Source of the DNA: Adhaeribacter swui
GTDB taxonomy: Bacteria; Bacteroidota; Bacteroidia; Cytophagales; Hymenobacteraceae
Direction of reading: 5' to 3'
NCBI RefSeq assembly: GCF_014217805.1
Contig: NZ_CP055156.1
Span: forward strand, 1,674,001 to 1,738,000
DNA: 64,000 bases
Of the stretch, positions 18,829 through 28,135 are shown one piece after another. Numbering within the stretch: the first letter of the stretch is position 1; the number at the start of each line of letters is the position of its first letter. A model generated the notes under the pieces. The model was not told where the DNA came from. It saw only the letters and a list, made by a program, of their open reading frames with translations, and did not search any database. A program made the translations under genes and the position numbers.

Positions 18829-19428
18829 TGTTTGTTAATTAAGTAAGTAGTAGTTTTTGTTGTAGTGGTTGTCGTGTTAAAATCAGGCAATACTTTCTCT
18901 TTCACCCCGAAAATGGAGGTGACGCTAGTGGAAAGCAGAATAATTTTAGTTAGAGTATAGTCCGGCTGCCTTGCTGGCACCCCGACATTCAGTTTTGAAT
19001 TGTATTGGTAAGCGCTAACCCATATTGGTCAGAAATATTTATTATCTGTAATTAATCCCGTCTTTATGGGCGCAAAAGTAGATTGGCAATGTTAAGGATG
19101 TATTAACCCATAGTTAACTTACTGTTGCTTTTCGCGGGGCCGCATTGATTTTGGGATGAAATATTAGAAGCGGAAATGGCGGGTTCAGGAAAAGGTTCCG
19201 GATAAGTAGGGTTAATAAAGCAGAATACTTGTAGGTAGGCAATATCGCGTGCATTAAGAAAAATGGTGTGTTACGTTTAATGTAAAGAAACAGGCAAACA
19301 GCAAACAGCCCCGGCGGGTAGCAGATACGATCTGGCATCTGCTACCCGCCGGGGTTGTTTGCTTATTTCTTTAATGCTTATATAAAGAGCAGAATTTTAA
19401 AAAATTTAAATTTCTGGCGTATTATGTA
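18829..19428. other. intergenic gap with one long hairpin
   Basis: The gap lies between the Oar-like receptor start and the DUF4097 gene end. Besides the hairpin at 19301-19362 I see no gene or motif. A short open frame here overlaps the hairpin arms and has no coding features. Confidence 0.6.
19301..19362 (-). terminator. 26-bp stem hairpin downstream of the DUF4097 gene
   Basis: The arms 19301-19326 and 19337-19362 pair over 26 positions with one mismatch around a 10-base loop; the core is CCCCGGCGGGTAGCAGAT. It lies about 70 bp past the stop codon of the minus-strand gene. T-rich sequence follows on the minus strand, so a terminator is likely, but the stem is unusually long. Confidence 0.65.
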
Positions 19429-20472
19429 TTAGCGTACCGACAAAGATAAATTACCGCTGCCGGCATCAGCGGTTATCCGGACGCCGCCGCCGTTTAACTT
19501 GCCCCGAACTTCGTCTTTTTGAATAACTCCATTAAAGGCATTTAGCGTACCTACGTTTACTTCATCGGCTTGTAAATCTAAATCTGCGGAAATGTTTTTG
19601 GGCAAATGCAAAGAAATATCGCCGCCCGAGTTGTTGAGTTTAATGTATTTGCCGGGTTTTTTAATCGCTACTTCCAGGTTTCCCCCGCTCGTTGACGTGG
19701 ACAAGCTACAGGCCATATCTTTTAATTCGATGTCGCCGCCGGAAGTGTGAGCGCTTAGTTCGCCGGTAATGTTATTTCCGTCTACATCGCCGCCCGAAGT
19801 ACTGGCATTAATTACCCCGTTTAAGTTAGTTAAGTGTAAAGAACCACCGGAAGTAGCCAGCTGCAAATTACCGGTACAATCAGTGGCGTTTATATCGCCG
19901 CCGCTGGTAGTTAAATCCATAAAATCTTTCGAATTTTTCAGGTGAATGCTGCCTCCGGATGTACTGCCTTTGGTGCGGCCGCTTACCCGGTCAATCTGTA
20001 AATCGCCGCCGCTGGTAGTAAAATGCTGCTCTCCGGAAATGTTGGTTAATTGAATGTTGCCCCCGCTGGTGGTTAAATTGGTAGCCACTTTCTCGGGCAC
20101 AAACACCCGAAACGAAATATTCAGGCCGCGTTTCCAATCCATTCCTTGTTCTCTAGGCTTGGCCCGAGCAATAAGTTTGCCGCCACTTACCGTAACCGAA
20201 AGGTCATAATCTTCGGCTAAGCGTTTCTGAATTTCGTCTTTGGTTAAGGTTTGGCCGGAGCGTTCGCGGTTGCTGTTTACGTAAACTTCCACGCGGGCAT
20301 CGGCATTACTGCCCCCCGTTACGGCAATGCTGCCCCCTGAGGTTTTTACTTCTACGTTTTTTATTGCCTCGTTAGCTAAGGACTTGGTAAGGTAAGGTGC
20401 CTGGCCCGCTTTAATCTGGGCGTTTGCGGTTAAACTCAGGCCAACCAATAAAAGAGAGATAAAGGTTTTCAT
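19429..20472 (-). CDS. DUF4097-type adhesin-like repeat protein, secreted
   Basis: A 347-residue protein with a signal peptide (cleavage near residue 18, ANA before Q). After the first 110 residues it consists of about ten short repeats around the motif TSGGD(I/L), spaced 15-20 residues, as expected for the single-stranded beta-helix of DUF4097/DUF2807 proteins. It is presumably periplasmic or at the cell surface. Members often sit beside anti-sigma or envelope stress genes, but no such gene is adjacent here, so its role is open. Confidence 0.88.
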   Translation of the reverse strand: MKTFISLLLVGLSLTANAQIKAGQAPYLTKSLANEAIKNVEVKTSGGSIAVTGGSNADARVEVYVNSNRERSGQTLTKDEIQKRLAEDYDLSVTVSGGKLIARAKPREQGMDWKRGLNISFRVFVPEKVATNLTTSGGNIQLTNISGEQHFTTSGGDLQIDRVSGRTKGSTSGGSIHLKNSKDFMDLTTSGGDINATDCTGNLQLATSGGSLHLTNLNGVINASTSGGDVDGNNITGELSAHTSGGDIELKDMACSLSTSTSGGNLEVAIKKPGKYIKLNNSGGDISLHLPKNISADLDLQADEVNVGTLNAFNGVIQKDEVRGKLNGGGVRITADAGSGNLSLSVR

Positions 20473-20760
20473 AATTTTAAATTTTTAAAATTTCATTTAT
20501 TATGCTGTTTCAAAAAACTTTATGCAGAAGCCATGTATACAAACAGACGCGTGGAGTGGAGTATTTATTTTATAATTTTACTCATAATAACAATACCATA
20601 AAATATACTGCATTGATAAACAAACATTTGTGTAAATATAAACGGTAATTTTGCAATTTAAAAGTGTACGGTTGCGGTACAGTGCTGTCCGGATTTGTAC
20701 GGCGGCGGAAGGTTATTATGAGTAATCTTGCTGGTTGAGGAGTTTGCCTATTGGCGGCTT

Positions 20761-20823
20761 TACCCTTCCGCCCTAAAGGGCACCTTCCCTAAAAACAGGG
20801 AAGGAGATGCAGTTATCCTGGAA
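20761..20823 (+). repeat. intergenic repeat A, copy 2
   Basis: Shares CACCTTCCCT, AAAAACAGGGAAGGAGATGC and TTATCCTGGAA with 7546-7605, differing by a few substitutions and a 3-base insertion. Confidence 0.85.
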
Positions 20824-21180
20824 GTTGCAGTAAGCAACTCACTACACCTGGTAGAATCTAGCGGTAAAAATTTAACTTTGGCTACAATGATGTGAGTAAC
20901 TTGGAAGCTGTTTAGCCTATATAAAACTAGAGGCCACCTTCGCCTTTGGGGGTGTCTCCACCACCAAAACGGGATAGCGCAATAAAATACTACTCCTAAA
21001 AGCTTCTGGTTGGTACCTTTACTTATTACACTTTAGAATGCTTAACAGCTTCTTGTTTTATCTTACTTAAGCAGCGTCTTATAAAGTCTTATCAACTTCA
21101 TTATAAGAGTGTTGAATAATGACCAGTTGTAGTCAGAAACATAAAATAAAAGACTCTCCTTAAGTAGCAGTTCCCAAAAG

Positions 21181-21225
21181 CCGCATCTCCTCCCCTGTTC
21201 TTAGCTTGCCGCAGCCGGAGGGGTA
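21181..21225 (-). repeat. intergenic repeat A, diverged inverted copy
   Basis: The minus strand reads TACCCCTCCGGCTGCGGCA, then AAGAACAGGGGAGGAGATGC, the same order of elements as repeat A with more substitutions. With copy 2 it forms an inverted pair about 360 bp apart. Confidence 0.65.
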
Positions 21226-21276
21226 AAATCCGGAAAGTCCTAAGTTAAAATCTGCTTTTTTTAAAATTTCTCCCGA

Positions 21277-23004
21277 TTACTTTACCACCAACACCGAATT
21301 AGTATATCCGTTTTCTTCCAGGGTGGCGGTATTGCCGGGATCCAGCATCCAGTTGCCGTCTATTACTATTTTATACTGATATTGACCGGGAGTTAAATTC
21401 AGGCGGCAAATCCAGGTATCGCCTTGTTTTACAAAAAAGTGATGATAGGCATTCCAGCCGTTAAAGCTGCCGGCCAGAGTAATTAATTTGGCATTGTTAT
21501 ACCCTTTTAATTTAAATTCGATGTTGCCCTTGGGTGGGTTGGTGGCCGTTAGCTGGTCGGCAATATGTTTGGCTTCCTTGTTTTGCGGGTCGAGGGCGTA
21601 GGCTTTTAAGTAGTTGGTAGCAGCGGCTTCTTTATCGCCGTTGAGCAAACAGGCATAGGCGTAGCTGTCGTACACATTCGCCGATTGTGGGTAGGCCTCC
21701 AGGTTTAGTTGCAGCACTTCTTTGCCTTCGCGTAATTTCCCGCTCCGCAGCAATTGGTAACCAATGTTGTTCAGTTCATCTTCGGCAATTTCGGGTTTGT
21801 GATCGGGTTTTAAGAACGGCTGAATAGCCGCGGTTACGCCTTGCTTGGGAATATGCTGCCGGAATAAAAATCCTGGACTGGTGTATTGTTCGTAGTCGAT
21901 AAAAGCAATGGCGGGCTGTTCTTTGCTTGTGACTAGCTGCAAAATGCGTTTGGCTACGCTCAGGCCGTTATTGCTATTGGTAAAATATACCACACCTAGT
22001 TTTTCTTTCGGGTAAGCCAGCATGTAGCACCGGAAACTGTAATTGTCGCCCCAATGCCAGAAAGCTTTTGCGCCGGCCACTTCCTGCAAGCCTACTCCTA
22101 AACCCCAGGCCACTGTCTTGGACATAGCTTCGGCTTCATCTTTCGTTCTTTTTTCCGGTACGGCTACCTGGGGCGTGAGCATAGCGGCCAAGGTACTTTT
22201 TTTAAGTTTTTCCCCGTTGAGCAAGGCCGTCATAAAGGCTGCATAATCGGGGGCCGTGGTGTGTAACGAAGCGGCGGCGTTGGCAGTAGTGGGTTTATTT
22301 TTGGGCAAAGGATTACTAAAGGCATCGTGCGGCGTAGCCGTTTTGGCGTCGAAATCGGGCCGCCAGGTATAGCTGCTGTTGGGCATGCCCAGTGGTTTAA
22401 ATACTTTTTCGCTTACCACCTCATTGAGCGTTTTACTGGTTATTTTCTCTACTACTTTTTGCAGGTACACGTAGCCTTCGCCGGAATAGCTAAATTTCTG
22501 GCCGGGTTCAAAGTTAATGCGCAGCGAGTCGTTATTGCGCCAGTTCGGGAACCCGGACGTGTGGCTCAACACCATGCGGGCGGTTATTTTTTTATAGCGC
22601 GCATCCTTTTCAATATCCGGGTAAGGCAAGTACGTATACAGGGGCTTATCCAGGTTTAATAATCCTTGATCTACTAATTGCAGGCAAGCATAGGCAAAAA
22701 CCGGTTTGCTTAACGAAGCCGCCTCAAAAACAGTATTGATAGCCATTTTCTCTTTGGTCTCGGCGTTTTTAAACCCGTAAACCTGGGTGTAATGCATTTT
22801 ACCCTCTTTAATCACCGATATAGCTAGCCCGGGAATTCCGGCACTATCGAGCAGAGGCGGAATAGCATTATTTAACTGTATGGCGGTTTGAATTTTAGGT
22901 AAATCTCTTTGATCCACAACACGCTGCGCCATAGCTCTACCAGTGAAAGCTAAACACAGGCTTACAAACAGCCATTTTTTAAATTTTTGCGTTGGCAACA
23001 ACAT
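21277..23004 (-). CDS. serine hydrolase (class C beta-lactamase family) with TPR and CBM48-like domains
   Basis: A secreted three-part protein. I take the ATG at 23004, because AGAGGTG lies seven bases before it and it leaves a clean signal peptide; an upstream ATG at 23025 would add seven residues. In numbering from 23025, the beta-lactamase/D-Ala-D-Ala-carboxypeptidase-like domain spans about 35-375, with SxxK as Ser104-Leu-Ser-Lys107, Tyr180-Ser-Gly, and His324-Trp-Gly in place of KTG. TPR-like helices follow at about 415-495. The last 75 residues are a CBM48/AMPK glycogen-binding-like domain (LAGSFNGWN, YQYKIVIDGNW). It follows three FtsX genes closely and may be co-transcribed. Peptidase or esterase activity is plausible; the substrate is unknown. 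Confidence 0.92.
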   Translation of the reverse strand: MLLPTQKFKKWLFVSLCLAFTGRAMAQRVVDQRDLPKIQTAIQLNNAIPPLLDSAGIPGLAISVIKEGKMHYTQVYGFKNAETKEKMAINTVFEAASLSKPVFAYACLQLVDQGLLNLDKPLYTYLPYPDIEKDARYKKITARMVLSHTSGFPNWRNNDSLRINFEPGQKFSYSGEGYVYLQKVVEKITSKTLNEVVSEKVFKPLGMPNSSYTWRPDFDAKTATPHDAFSNPLPKNKPTTANAAASLHTTAPDYAAFMTALLNGEKLKKSTLAAMLTPQVAVPEKRTKDEAEAMSKTVAWGLGVGLQEVAGAKAFWHWGDNYSFRCYMLAYPKEKLGVVYFTNSNNGLSVAKRILQLVTSKEQPAIAFIDYEQYTSPGFLFRQHIPKQGVTAAIQPFLKPDHKPEIAEDELNNIGYQLLRSGKLREGKEVLQLNLEAYPQSANVYDSYAYACLLNGDKEAAATNYLKAYALDPQNKEAKHIADQLTATNPPKGNIEFKLKGYNNAKLITLAGSFNGWNAYHHFFVKQGDTWICRLNLTPGQYQYKIVIDGNWMLDPGNTATLEENGYTNSVLVVK

Positions 23005-23072
23005 AACAGCACCTCTTTTTTGCACAACTCGCGCATGAATGCATGAAAGATAATTGTCGGAAATTTAAAAAA

Positions 23073-25544
23073 CTATTCGGTGCGCAAACTCTTTACCGGG
23101 TTGGCTACTGCTGCTTTGATGGCCTGAAAACTAACGGCTAGCAACGCCATTAGAATAGCCGCCAGACCCGCCAGAGCAAATAACCACCACGAGATCGGGG
23201 TACGGTAAGCAAAATCCTGTAGCCACTGGTGCATAAACCAGCCAGCTAAAGGCCAGGCAATTACGTTAGCCAGTAACACCAATTTTAAAAAATCACGGGA
23301 AAGCAACGTTACAATAGAAGTAACCGAAGCCCCCAGTACTTTGCGGATGCCGATTTCTTTGGTGCGCTGCGTAACGGTAAAAGCTACCAAGCCCAGTAAA
23401 CCCAAACAAGCGATAAAAATGGCCAACCCTGTTGCCAGCCGCACAATAGCCGCCGTCTTTTGCTCATTGTCGTAAAAATGGGCAATGGTCTCATCCAAGA
23501 AAGTATAGTGGAAGTTTTGGTCCGGGTACAATTTTTTAAATTCTTGTTCCACTTGGGCCATCGTGGCTTTAACTTCCGCGGCAGACTTGCCGGAAGTGAC
23601 TAATTTTAGATTGAAAGTACGAGCATATCTATTTTCGGAACCAATAAAAACCGGCTCAATGGCTTTATGTAAGGATTGCACGTTAAAATCCGAAATTACT
23701 CCCACAATAGGCAGCTTTTTCTGGTCGAGCAGCAGGTATTTGCCCACAGCTTCGTCGGCCTGTTTAAAACCTAAACTTCGGGCACCAGCTTCGTTTATCA
23801 GCAATTCCTGTAAAGTATCGGCGGGGCGTATATTGCGCCCGGCTAGCAGCTTAATGCCATACAGATTAATGTAGTTTTCGTCGCCGGATTTATTGTGCAG
23901 AATTAAGCTAATTTCTTTTTTACCGTCGAGGTACTTAAATACCATGGTGTTGGTGCCGGAAAGGGCCGGGGTAGAGTGGCTTAAACTTACTTGCGCTACT
24001 GCGGGCATTTGCCGGATCTTGTTTAGTAACACAAACTTCTTCTGGCTTTGGTCGCGCCAGTCAGTTTCAAAAGTAACAATTTGGTCTTGCTTGAAACCCA
24101 TGTCCTGGTTGCGGAGGTAATTAATTTGCGCCCCTACGACGAGGGTTCCCAGAATAAATACCTGCGAAATGGTAAACTGAAACACAATTAAGGTTTTCCG
24201 GAGGTAAGCTTTGCGGGTAGTAGCCGTTGCTATTTGACCTTTGAGCGATTGGATGGGCGCGGCAGCCGATAAAACCCAGGCGGGATAAAAACCTGCCAGC
24301 AAAGTAGTTATTACCAATACTGCGGCTAAAAACAACCATACCGCCGGGCTAAACCAAGGCAAAGAAATACCCGCGGGTAAAAATTTTGAAAAAGCAACCA
24401 GAACAGGGTTGGTGAGCAACACTGCCAGCAGTACTGCTACTAAAGTTAATACAAACGTTTCGCTTAAAAACTGTTTTATTAAACTCCCCCGGTTACTGCC
24501 TAATACTTTGCGCACGCCAATTTCTTTAGCGCGTTGTACCGATTGCGCCGTAGCCAGATTGATAAAATTAATAGCGGCAATCAACAGCAGAAAAGCAGCT
24601 ACTCCCATCAGCGCGTACAAAGTGGGGCGATGCGCCAGCCGCACGTACCCGCCACCATAATCGGCGTTAAAATGAATATCGCGTAGTGGCTGCAGTAAAA
24701 ACGAACGATTGTTATTGTACTCGTCTTTGGGTACGTGCCGGTTTATTAAAGCCGGAAACTGCCGGGCAACCTGGGCGGGCGTGGTTCCGGGGGTTAGTTG
24801 CACAAATAACTGCGACGACGAACTGGTACCAGCCCATTGTTTCAAAGCTAAATTTTCCTGCCAGGCTGGGTTTTGATTAGCGGTAGCGAGCGAAATAAAA
24901 TTGGTAAAATGTAAATCGGTGTTTTGCTGCCAATCCTGCACAATGCCCGACACGGTGACGGTGGTGGTATCCTGGCCATCCAGATAAGTCAGCGTTTTAC
25001 CCAGGTAATTGGCGGCTTTTTGCTTACCAAAGTAGGTCTGCGCCTGCTTTTCCGAAAGTACCACCTGGTACGGTTCCTGTAGGGCGGTCTGCGCGTTACC
25101 AGCCAACCAGTTATATTTAAAAATGGCAAAATACTCCGGATCCGCAATAATATATTTAATGCTGCTGGGGCTGTAATCCACCGTACGAAAATCAAACATT
25201 TTAATTTTACCCGAAGATTGCGGCACATGTACTTGCTCTACCGAATACAATTGAAAAGGCGCTACGTGGGCTAAACCGGTAATTTCTTGTTTTATGGCGG
25301 CAGGAGCAGCCCCGGAAACCCCATTATTTTTGTAAATCTCCCCGGCAAAGCCAAGGTGCGATACCACCCGATAAATTTTACTTTGTTCCGCGTGAAACGT
25401 ATCGTAACTTAATTCGAACCGGGCCAGTAAAAAAATAACTAAACACGCGCTAATGCCAATGGCTAAGCCCAGCACATTAATTCCGGAAAAAGCCGGATAC
25501 TTCCACAAGTTGCGAATAGCTATTTTTAAATTGTTCCGGAACAT
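23073..25544 (-). CDS. MacB/FtsX-type ABC transporter permease
   Basis: An 823-residue permease with the same two-half layout as the others: helix near 21-42, periplasmic MacB_PCD-like domain, FtsX block with EIGVRKVLGSN, second periplasmic domain, and C-terminal FtsX block with EIGIRKVLGAS. It ends NPVKSLRTE. It is the third permease in the HlyD-ABC operon, 41 bp after the previous gene. Its first periplasmic domain is clearly different in sequence from its neighbours, so the paralogues have diverged where a ligand or partner would bind. Confidence 0.95.
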   Translation of the reverse strand: MFRNNLKIAIRNLWKYPAFSGINVLGLAIGISACLVIFLLARFELSYDTFHAEQSKIYRVVSHLGFAGEIYKNNGVSGAAPAAIKQEITGLAHVAPFQLYSVEQVHVPQSSGKIKMFDFRTVDYSPSSIKYIIADPEYFAIFKYNWLAGNAQTALQEPYQVVLSEKQAQTYFGKQKAANYLGKTLTYLDGQDTTTVTVSGIVQDWQQNTDLHFTNFISLATANQNPAWQENLALKQWAGTSSSSQLFVQLTPGTTPAQVARQFPALINRHVPKDEYNNNRSFLLQPLRDIHFNADYGGGYVRLAHRPTLYALMGVAAFLLLIAAINFINLATAQSVQRAKEIGVRKVLGSNRGSLIKQFLSETFVLTLVAVLLAVLLTNPVLVAFSKFLPAGISLPWFSPAVWLFLAAVLVITTLLAGFYPAWVLSAAAPIQSLKGQIATATTRKAYLRKTLIVFQFTISQVFILGTLVVGAQINYLRNQDMGFKQDQIVTFETDWRDQSQKKFVLLNKIRQMPAVAQVSLSHSTPALSGTNTMVFKYLDGKKEISLILHNKSGDENYINLYGIKLLAGRNIRPADTLQELLINEAGARSLGFKQADEAVGKYLLLDQKKLPIVGVISDFNVQSLHKAIEPVFIGSENRYARTFNLKLVTSGKSAAEVKATMAQVEQEFKKLYPDQNFHYTFLDETIAHFYDNEQKTAAIVRLATGLAIFIACLGLLGLVAFTVTQRTKEIGIRKVLGASVTSIVTLLSRDFLKLVLLANVIAWPLAGWFMHQWLQDFAYRTPISWWLFALAGLAAILMALLAVSFQAIKAAVANPVKSLRTE

Positions 25545-25585
25545 ATTTTTATAAATTTTAAAAATTTAAAATTTCGGGTGATCAA

Positions 25586-28003
25586 CTACTCGCTACGCAA
25601 CGCTTGCACCGGGTTGGCTAAAGCAGCCCGGATCGCGTGAAAAGAAATGGTGATTAAGGAAATTATAACCGTGGCCAGGCCCGCTACCCCAAACACCCAC
25701 CAGCTTACGGGCACCTGGTAAGCAAAATCCTGGAGCCACTGGTGCAAACTATACCAGGCCACCGGCCAGGCCAGCACATTGGCAATTATAACCAGCATTA
25801 CAAAATCTTTGGATAACAGGGTAACAATATCCGGAACGGAAGCGCCCATAACTTTGCGCACGCCAATTTCTTTGGTACGCCTCGCCACGGCTAAAGTAGC
25901 CAACCCGAACAAGCCCAGGCAGGAAATAAAAATAGACAAGCCCGATGCAATGTTAATCATCTGGCCCAGGCGCTGCTCCTGCCGGTACTGGTTTTCCAGG
26001 TTTTGGTCCAGGAAGGTATAGGAAAATGGTTCGTTGGGCGCAATTGTTTTCCAGGTTTGTTCCAGTAAGGTTACTTGCTCTGCCAGGTTACCAGGGTGCA
26101 GCCTTACGGAAATATCGGATTGCGACGAAGAAGAGATCATTAAATTTTCGATGCCTTGGTACAAAGAGTCGGGCTGCATGACCAGTACCAGCGGTTTTAC
26201 CGGCGTATGCAACGATTCGAAGTTAAAATCTTCGACTACGCCAATAATGCGGTGCGCCGGAAAGTCGCCGGGTAAACGGGCGTTCAACGGATCTTTCCAG
26301 CCGTATTCTTTTACTAAAGCTTCGTTTACAATAACCGATTGAAATTTATCGGCGGTGTTGCTGGCTGAAAAGTTGCGGCCGGCCTTTAATTGAATGTTGT
26401 AGGTAGGAATAAAGTGCGCATCTACGTTATTTTGGGCAAATTCGCGGTATACTTTCTGGTTATCGTTGTAGCCTACTTCGGCCCAGGGCCCATTGCCAAA
26501 AGGAAACGCCGAAGCCGCCACCGCTGCTACCGCCGGGTGTTTACTAAGTGCCTCCCGAAAACGGGTAATCTGCGCCTGACCAGCTTCGCCACTTTGGGTA
26601 GTAGGAATTACTACTAAACGGTTGGTGTAGTAACCCAAAGGTTTACTTTGCAGGTAATGCATTTGCCGGTTCATTACCAGGGTGCCCACCATCAGAAACA
26701 CCGAAAGCCCGAACTGCACTACTACCAGGCTGCGCCGGAACCAGCTTTGGTCGCCTTTAATGGTTAGTTTGCCTTTTAAAACTTCTACGGGTTTAAAGTT
26801 AGAAAGCACCAAGGCCGGATAACTACCGGCCACTAATCCCACTACCATTATTAAAACCAGCAACAAACCCATGGTGCCGGTATCGAGCACAAATTTTAAA
26901 TTTTTATCGGCGAGCTGGTTAAATACAGGCAACAGCAAAACGGCCAGCAAAAAACCGGTAACCACGGCCAGCACCGTTAAGAACAAGGCCTCGCCCCAGA
27001 ACTGCTGAATGAGTTGACCCCGGATGGCGCCCATTACTTTGCGTACGCCTACTTCGCGCGCCCGGCTCACCGAACGGCCAATCGAGAGCGTCATGAAATT
27101 AATGCAGGCAATGAGTAAAATAAAAAACGCAATGGTAGCTAGTATGTACGAGTAAGCCGGATTGCTAATTGGTTCCAGTCCTTCGGGCAAAGTGTTATTG
27201 AGGTGAATATCCCGGATGGGTTGCAGGTGAACATCGTAGGCTCCCGGCTGGTATTTTTCGCCGAAAGCTACTTTTACCATTTGGGGAAACTTGGCCTCTA
27301 ATTGTTTAGCTTGGGTACCGGACCGCAGCAGCACGTAGGTTTCAGCTTCTACACGTTGCCAGTGGTTCAATGCTTTTTCGCTGCGGAGTTGTTTAATGCG
27401 CCCAAATGGCAGTAAAAAATTAAATTGAATGCTGGAATTGGTAGGTACATTCTGGGCTACGGCAGTTACGGTAAAAGCTTCCAGGGTAGAATCCAGTTGT
27501 ATTTTTAAAATTTTACCTATGGGGTTTGTTTCGCCAAAGTATTTGTGGGCGGTGGCTTGAGTTAGAACCACGCTGTTAATTTCTCGCAAAGGTTCGGGGC
27601 TTTCTTTTTGCACCAAAGGAAAGTCGAACATCTGGAAAAAATCCGGCTCCACCAGGTGAATTTGCTCGGTAAAAATTTCGCTGCCGCGCTGTACTTTGCC
27701 ATCTAGCTTTACCAGGCGGGTGGCTTTTTCTACTTCGGGGTAGTTGGCGACCAAGGCTGGTCCCAGCGGATATGGGGTAGTAGTATTAATGAAAGGCTCA
27801 TTTTTATAAACCTCGTTAATCCAGGGGCGATAAATACGATCGGCTTTCGCGTGAAAATCATCGTAGCTCCATTCGTGTCGCACAAACAGCCCTATTAACA
27901 AGCAACAGGTGATGGCTATACTCAGGCCTAGCATGTTAATGGCCGAATAAGTCTTATGCCGGAAAAAGTGGCGAACCGCAATTTTAAAGTAGTTTTTCAG
28001 CAT
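25586..28003 (-). CDS. MacB/FtsX-type ABC transporter permease
   Basis: An 805-residue permease, the second in the operon. N-terminal helix near 21-42, periplasmic domain, FtsX block with EVGVRKVMGAIRG near residue 320, further helices, and a C-terminal block with EIGVRKVMGASV, ending NPVQALRSE. The gap to the preceding gene is 132 bp, long for an operon, so an internal promoter cannot be excluded, although I find no convincing one. Confidence 0.95.
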   Translation of the reverse strand: MLKNYFKIAVRHFFRHKTYSAINMLGLSIAITCCLLIGLFVRHEWSYDDFHAKADRIYRPWINEVYKNEPFINTTTPYPLGPALVANYPEVEKATRLVKLDGKVQRGSEIFTEQIHLVEPDFFQMFDFPLVQKESPEPLREINSVVLTQATAHKYFGETNPIGKILKIQLDSTLEAFTVTAVAQNVPTNSSIQFNFLLPFGRIKQLRSEKALNHWQRVEAETYVLLRSGTQAKQLEAKFPQMVKVAFGEKYQPGAYDVHLQPIRDIHLNNTLPEGLEPISNPAYSYILATIAFFILLIACINFMTLSIGRSVSRAREVGVRKVMGAIRGQLIQQFWGEALFLTVLAVVTGFLLAVLLLPVFNQLADKNLKFVLDTGTMGLLLVLIMVVGLVAGSYPALVLSNFKPVEVLKGKLTIKGDQSWFRRSLVVVQFGLSVFLMVGTLVMNRQMHYLQSKPLGYYTNRLVVIPTTQSGEAGQAQITRFREALSKHPAVAAVAASAFPFGNGPWAEVGYNDNQKVYREFAQNNVDAHFIPTYNIQLKAGRNFSASNTADKFQSVIVNEALVKEYGWKDPLNARLPGDFPAHRIIGVVEDFNFESLHTPVKPLVLVMQPDSLYQGIENLMISSSSQSDISVRLHPGNLAEQVTLLEQTWKTIAPNEPFSYTFLDQNLENQYRQEQRLGQMINIASGLSIFISCLGLFGLATLAVARRTKEIGVRKVMGASVPDIVTLLSKDFVMLVIIANVLAWPVAWYSLHQWLQDFAYQVPVSWWVFGVAGLATVIISLITISFHAIRAALANPVQALRSE

Positions 28004-28135
28004 TGGCTTGAACTATTAAAATTATAGAATGGGCGTATGGCAAGGCTAAAAAGTAAACAGAAAGGCCAAAACCTAACAAAATTTACTCCAGCCAATAAGT
28101 ACAGTATCCGTCCGGATAACCCAAGGGTGCTGACT

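Larger units (their letters stand above)
20473..21276. other. non-coding gap with an inverted pair of repeat A
   Basis: About 800 bp without a gene. It contains repeat A at 20761-20823 and an inverted diverged copy at 21181-21225, plus a palindrome-like stretch near 20936-20975 (CCACCTTCGCC with GGTGTCTCCACC). Confidence 0.65.

Noticed and set aside
19114-19338. 74-codon frame in the gap after the DUF4097 gene
   Set aside because: It overlaps the long hairpin and lacks any coding feature.
20686-20700. TGTCCGGATTTGTAC as another copy of the TGTCCGG operator
   Set aside because: The 3' half does not keep the TGT-N11-ACA spacing and there is no TGGCA-type box between it and the DUF4097 start.
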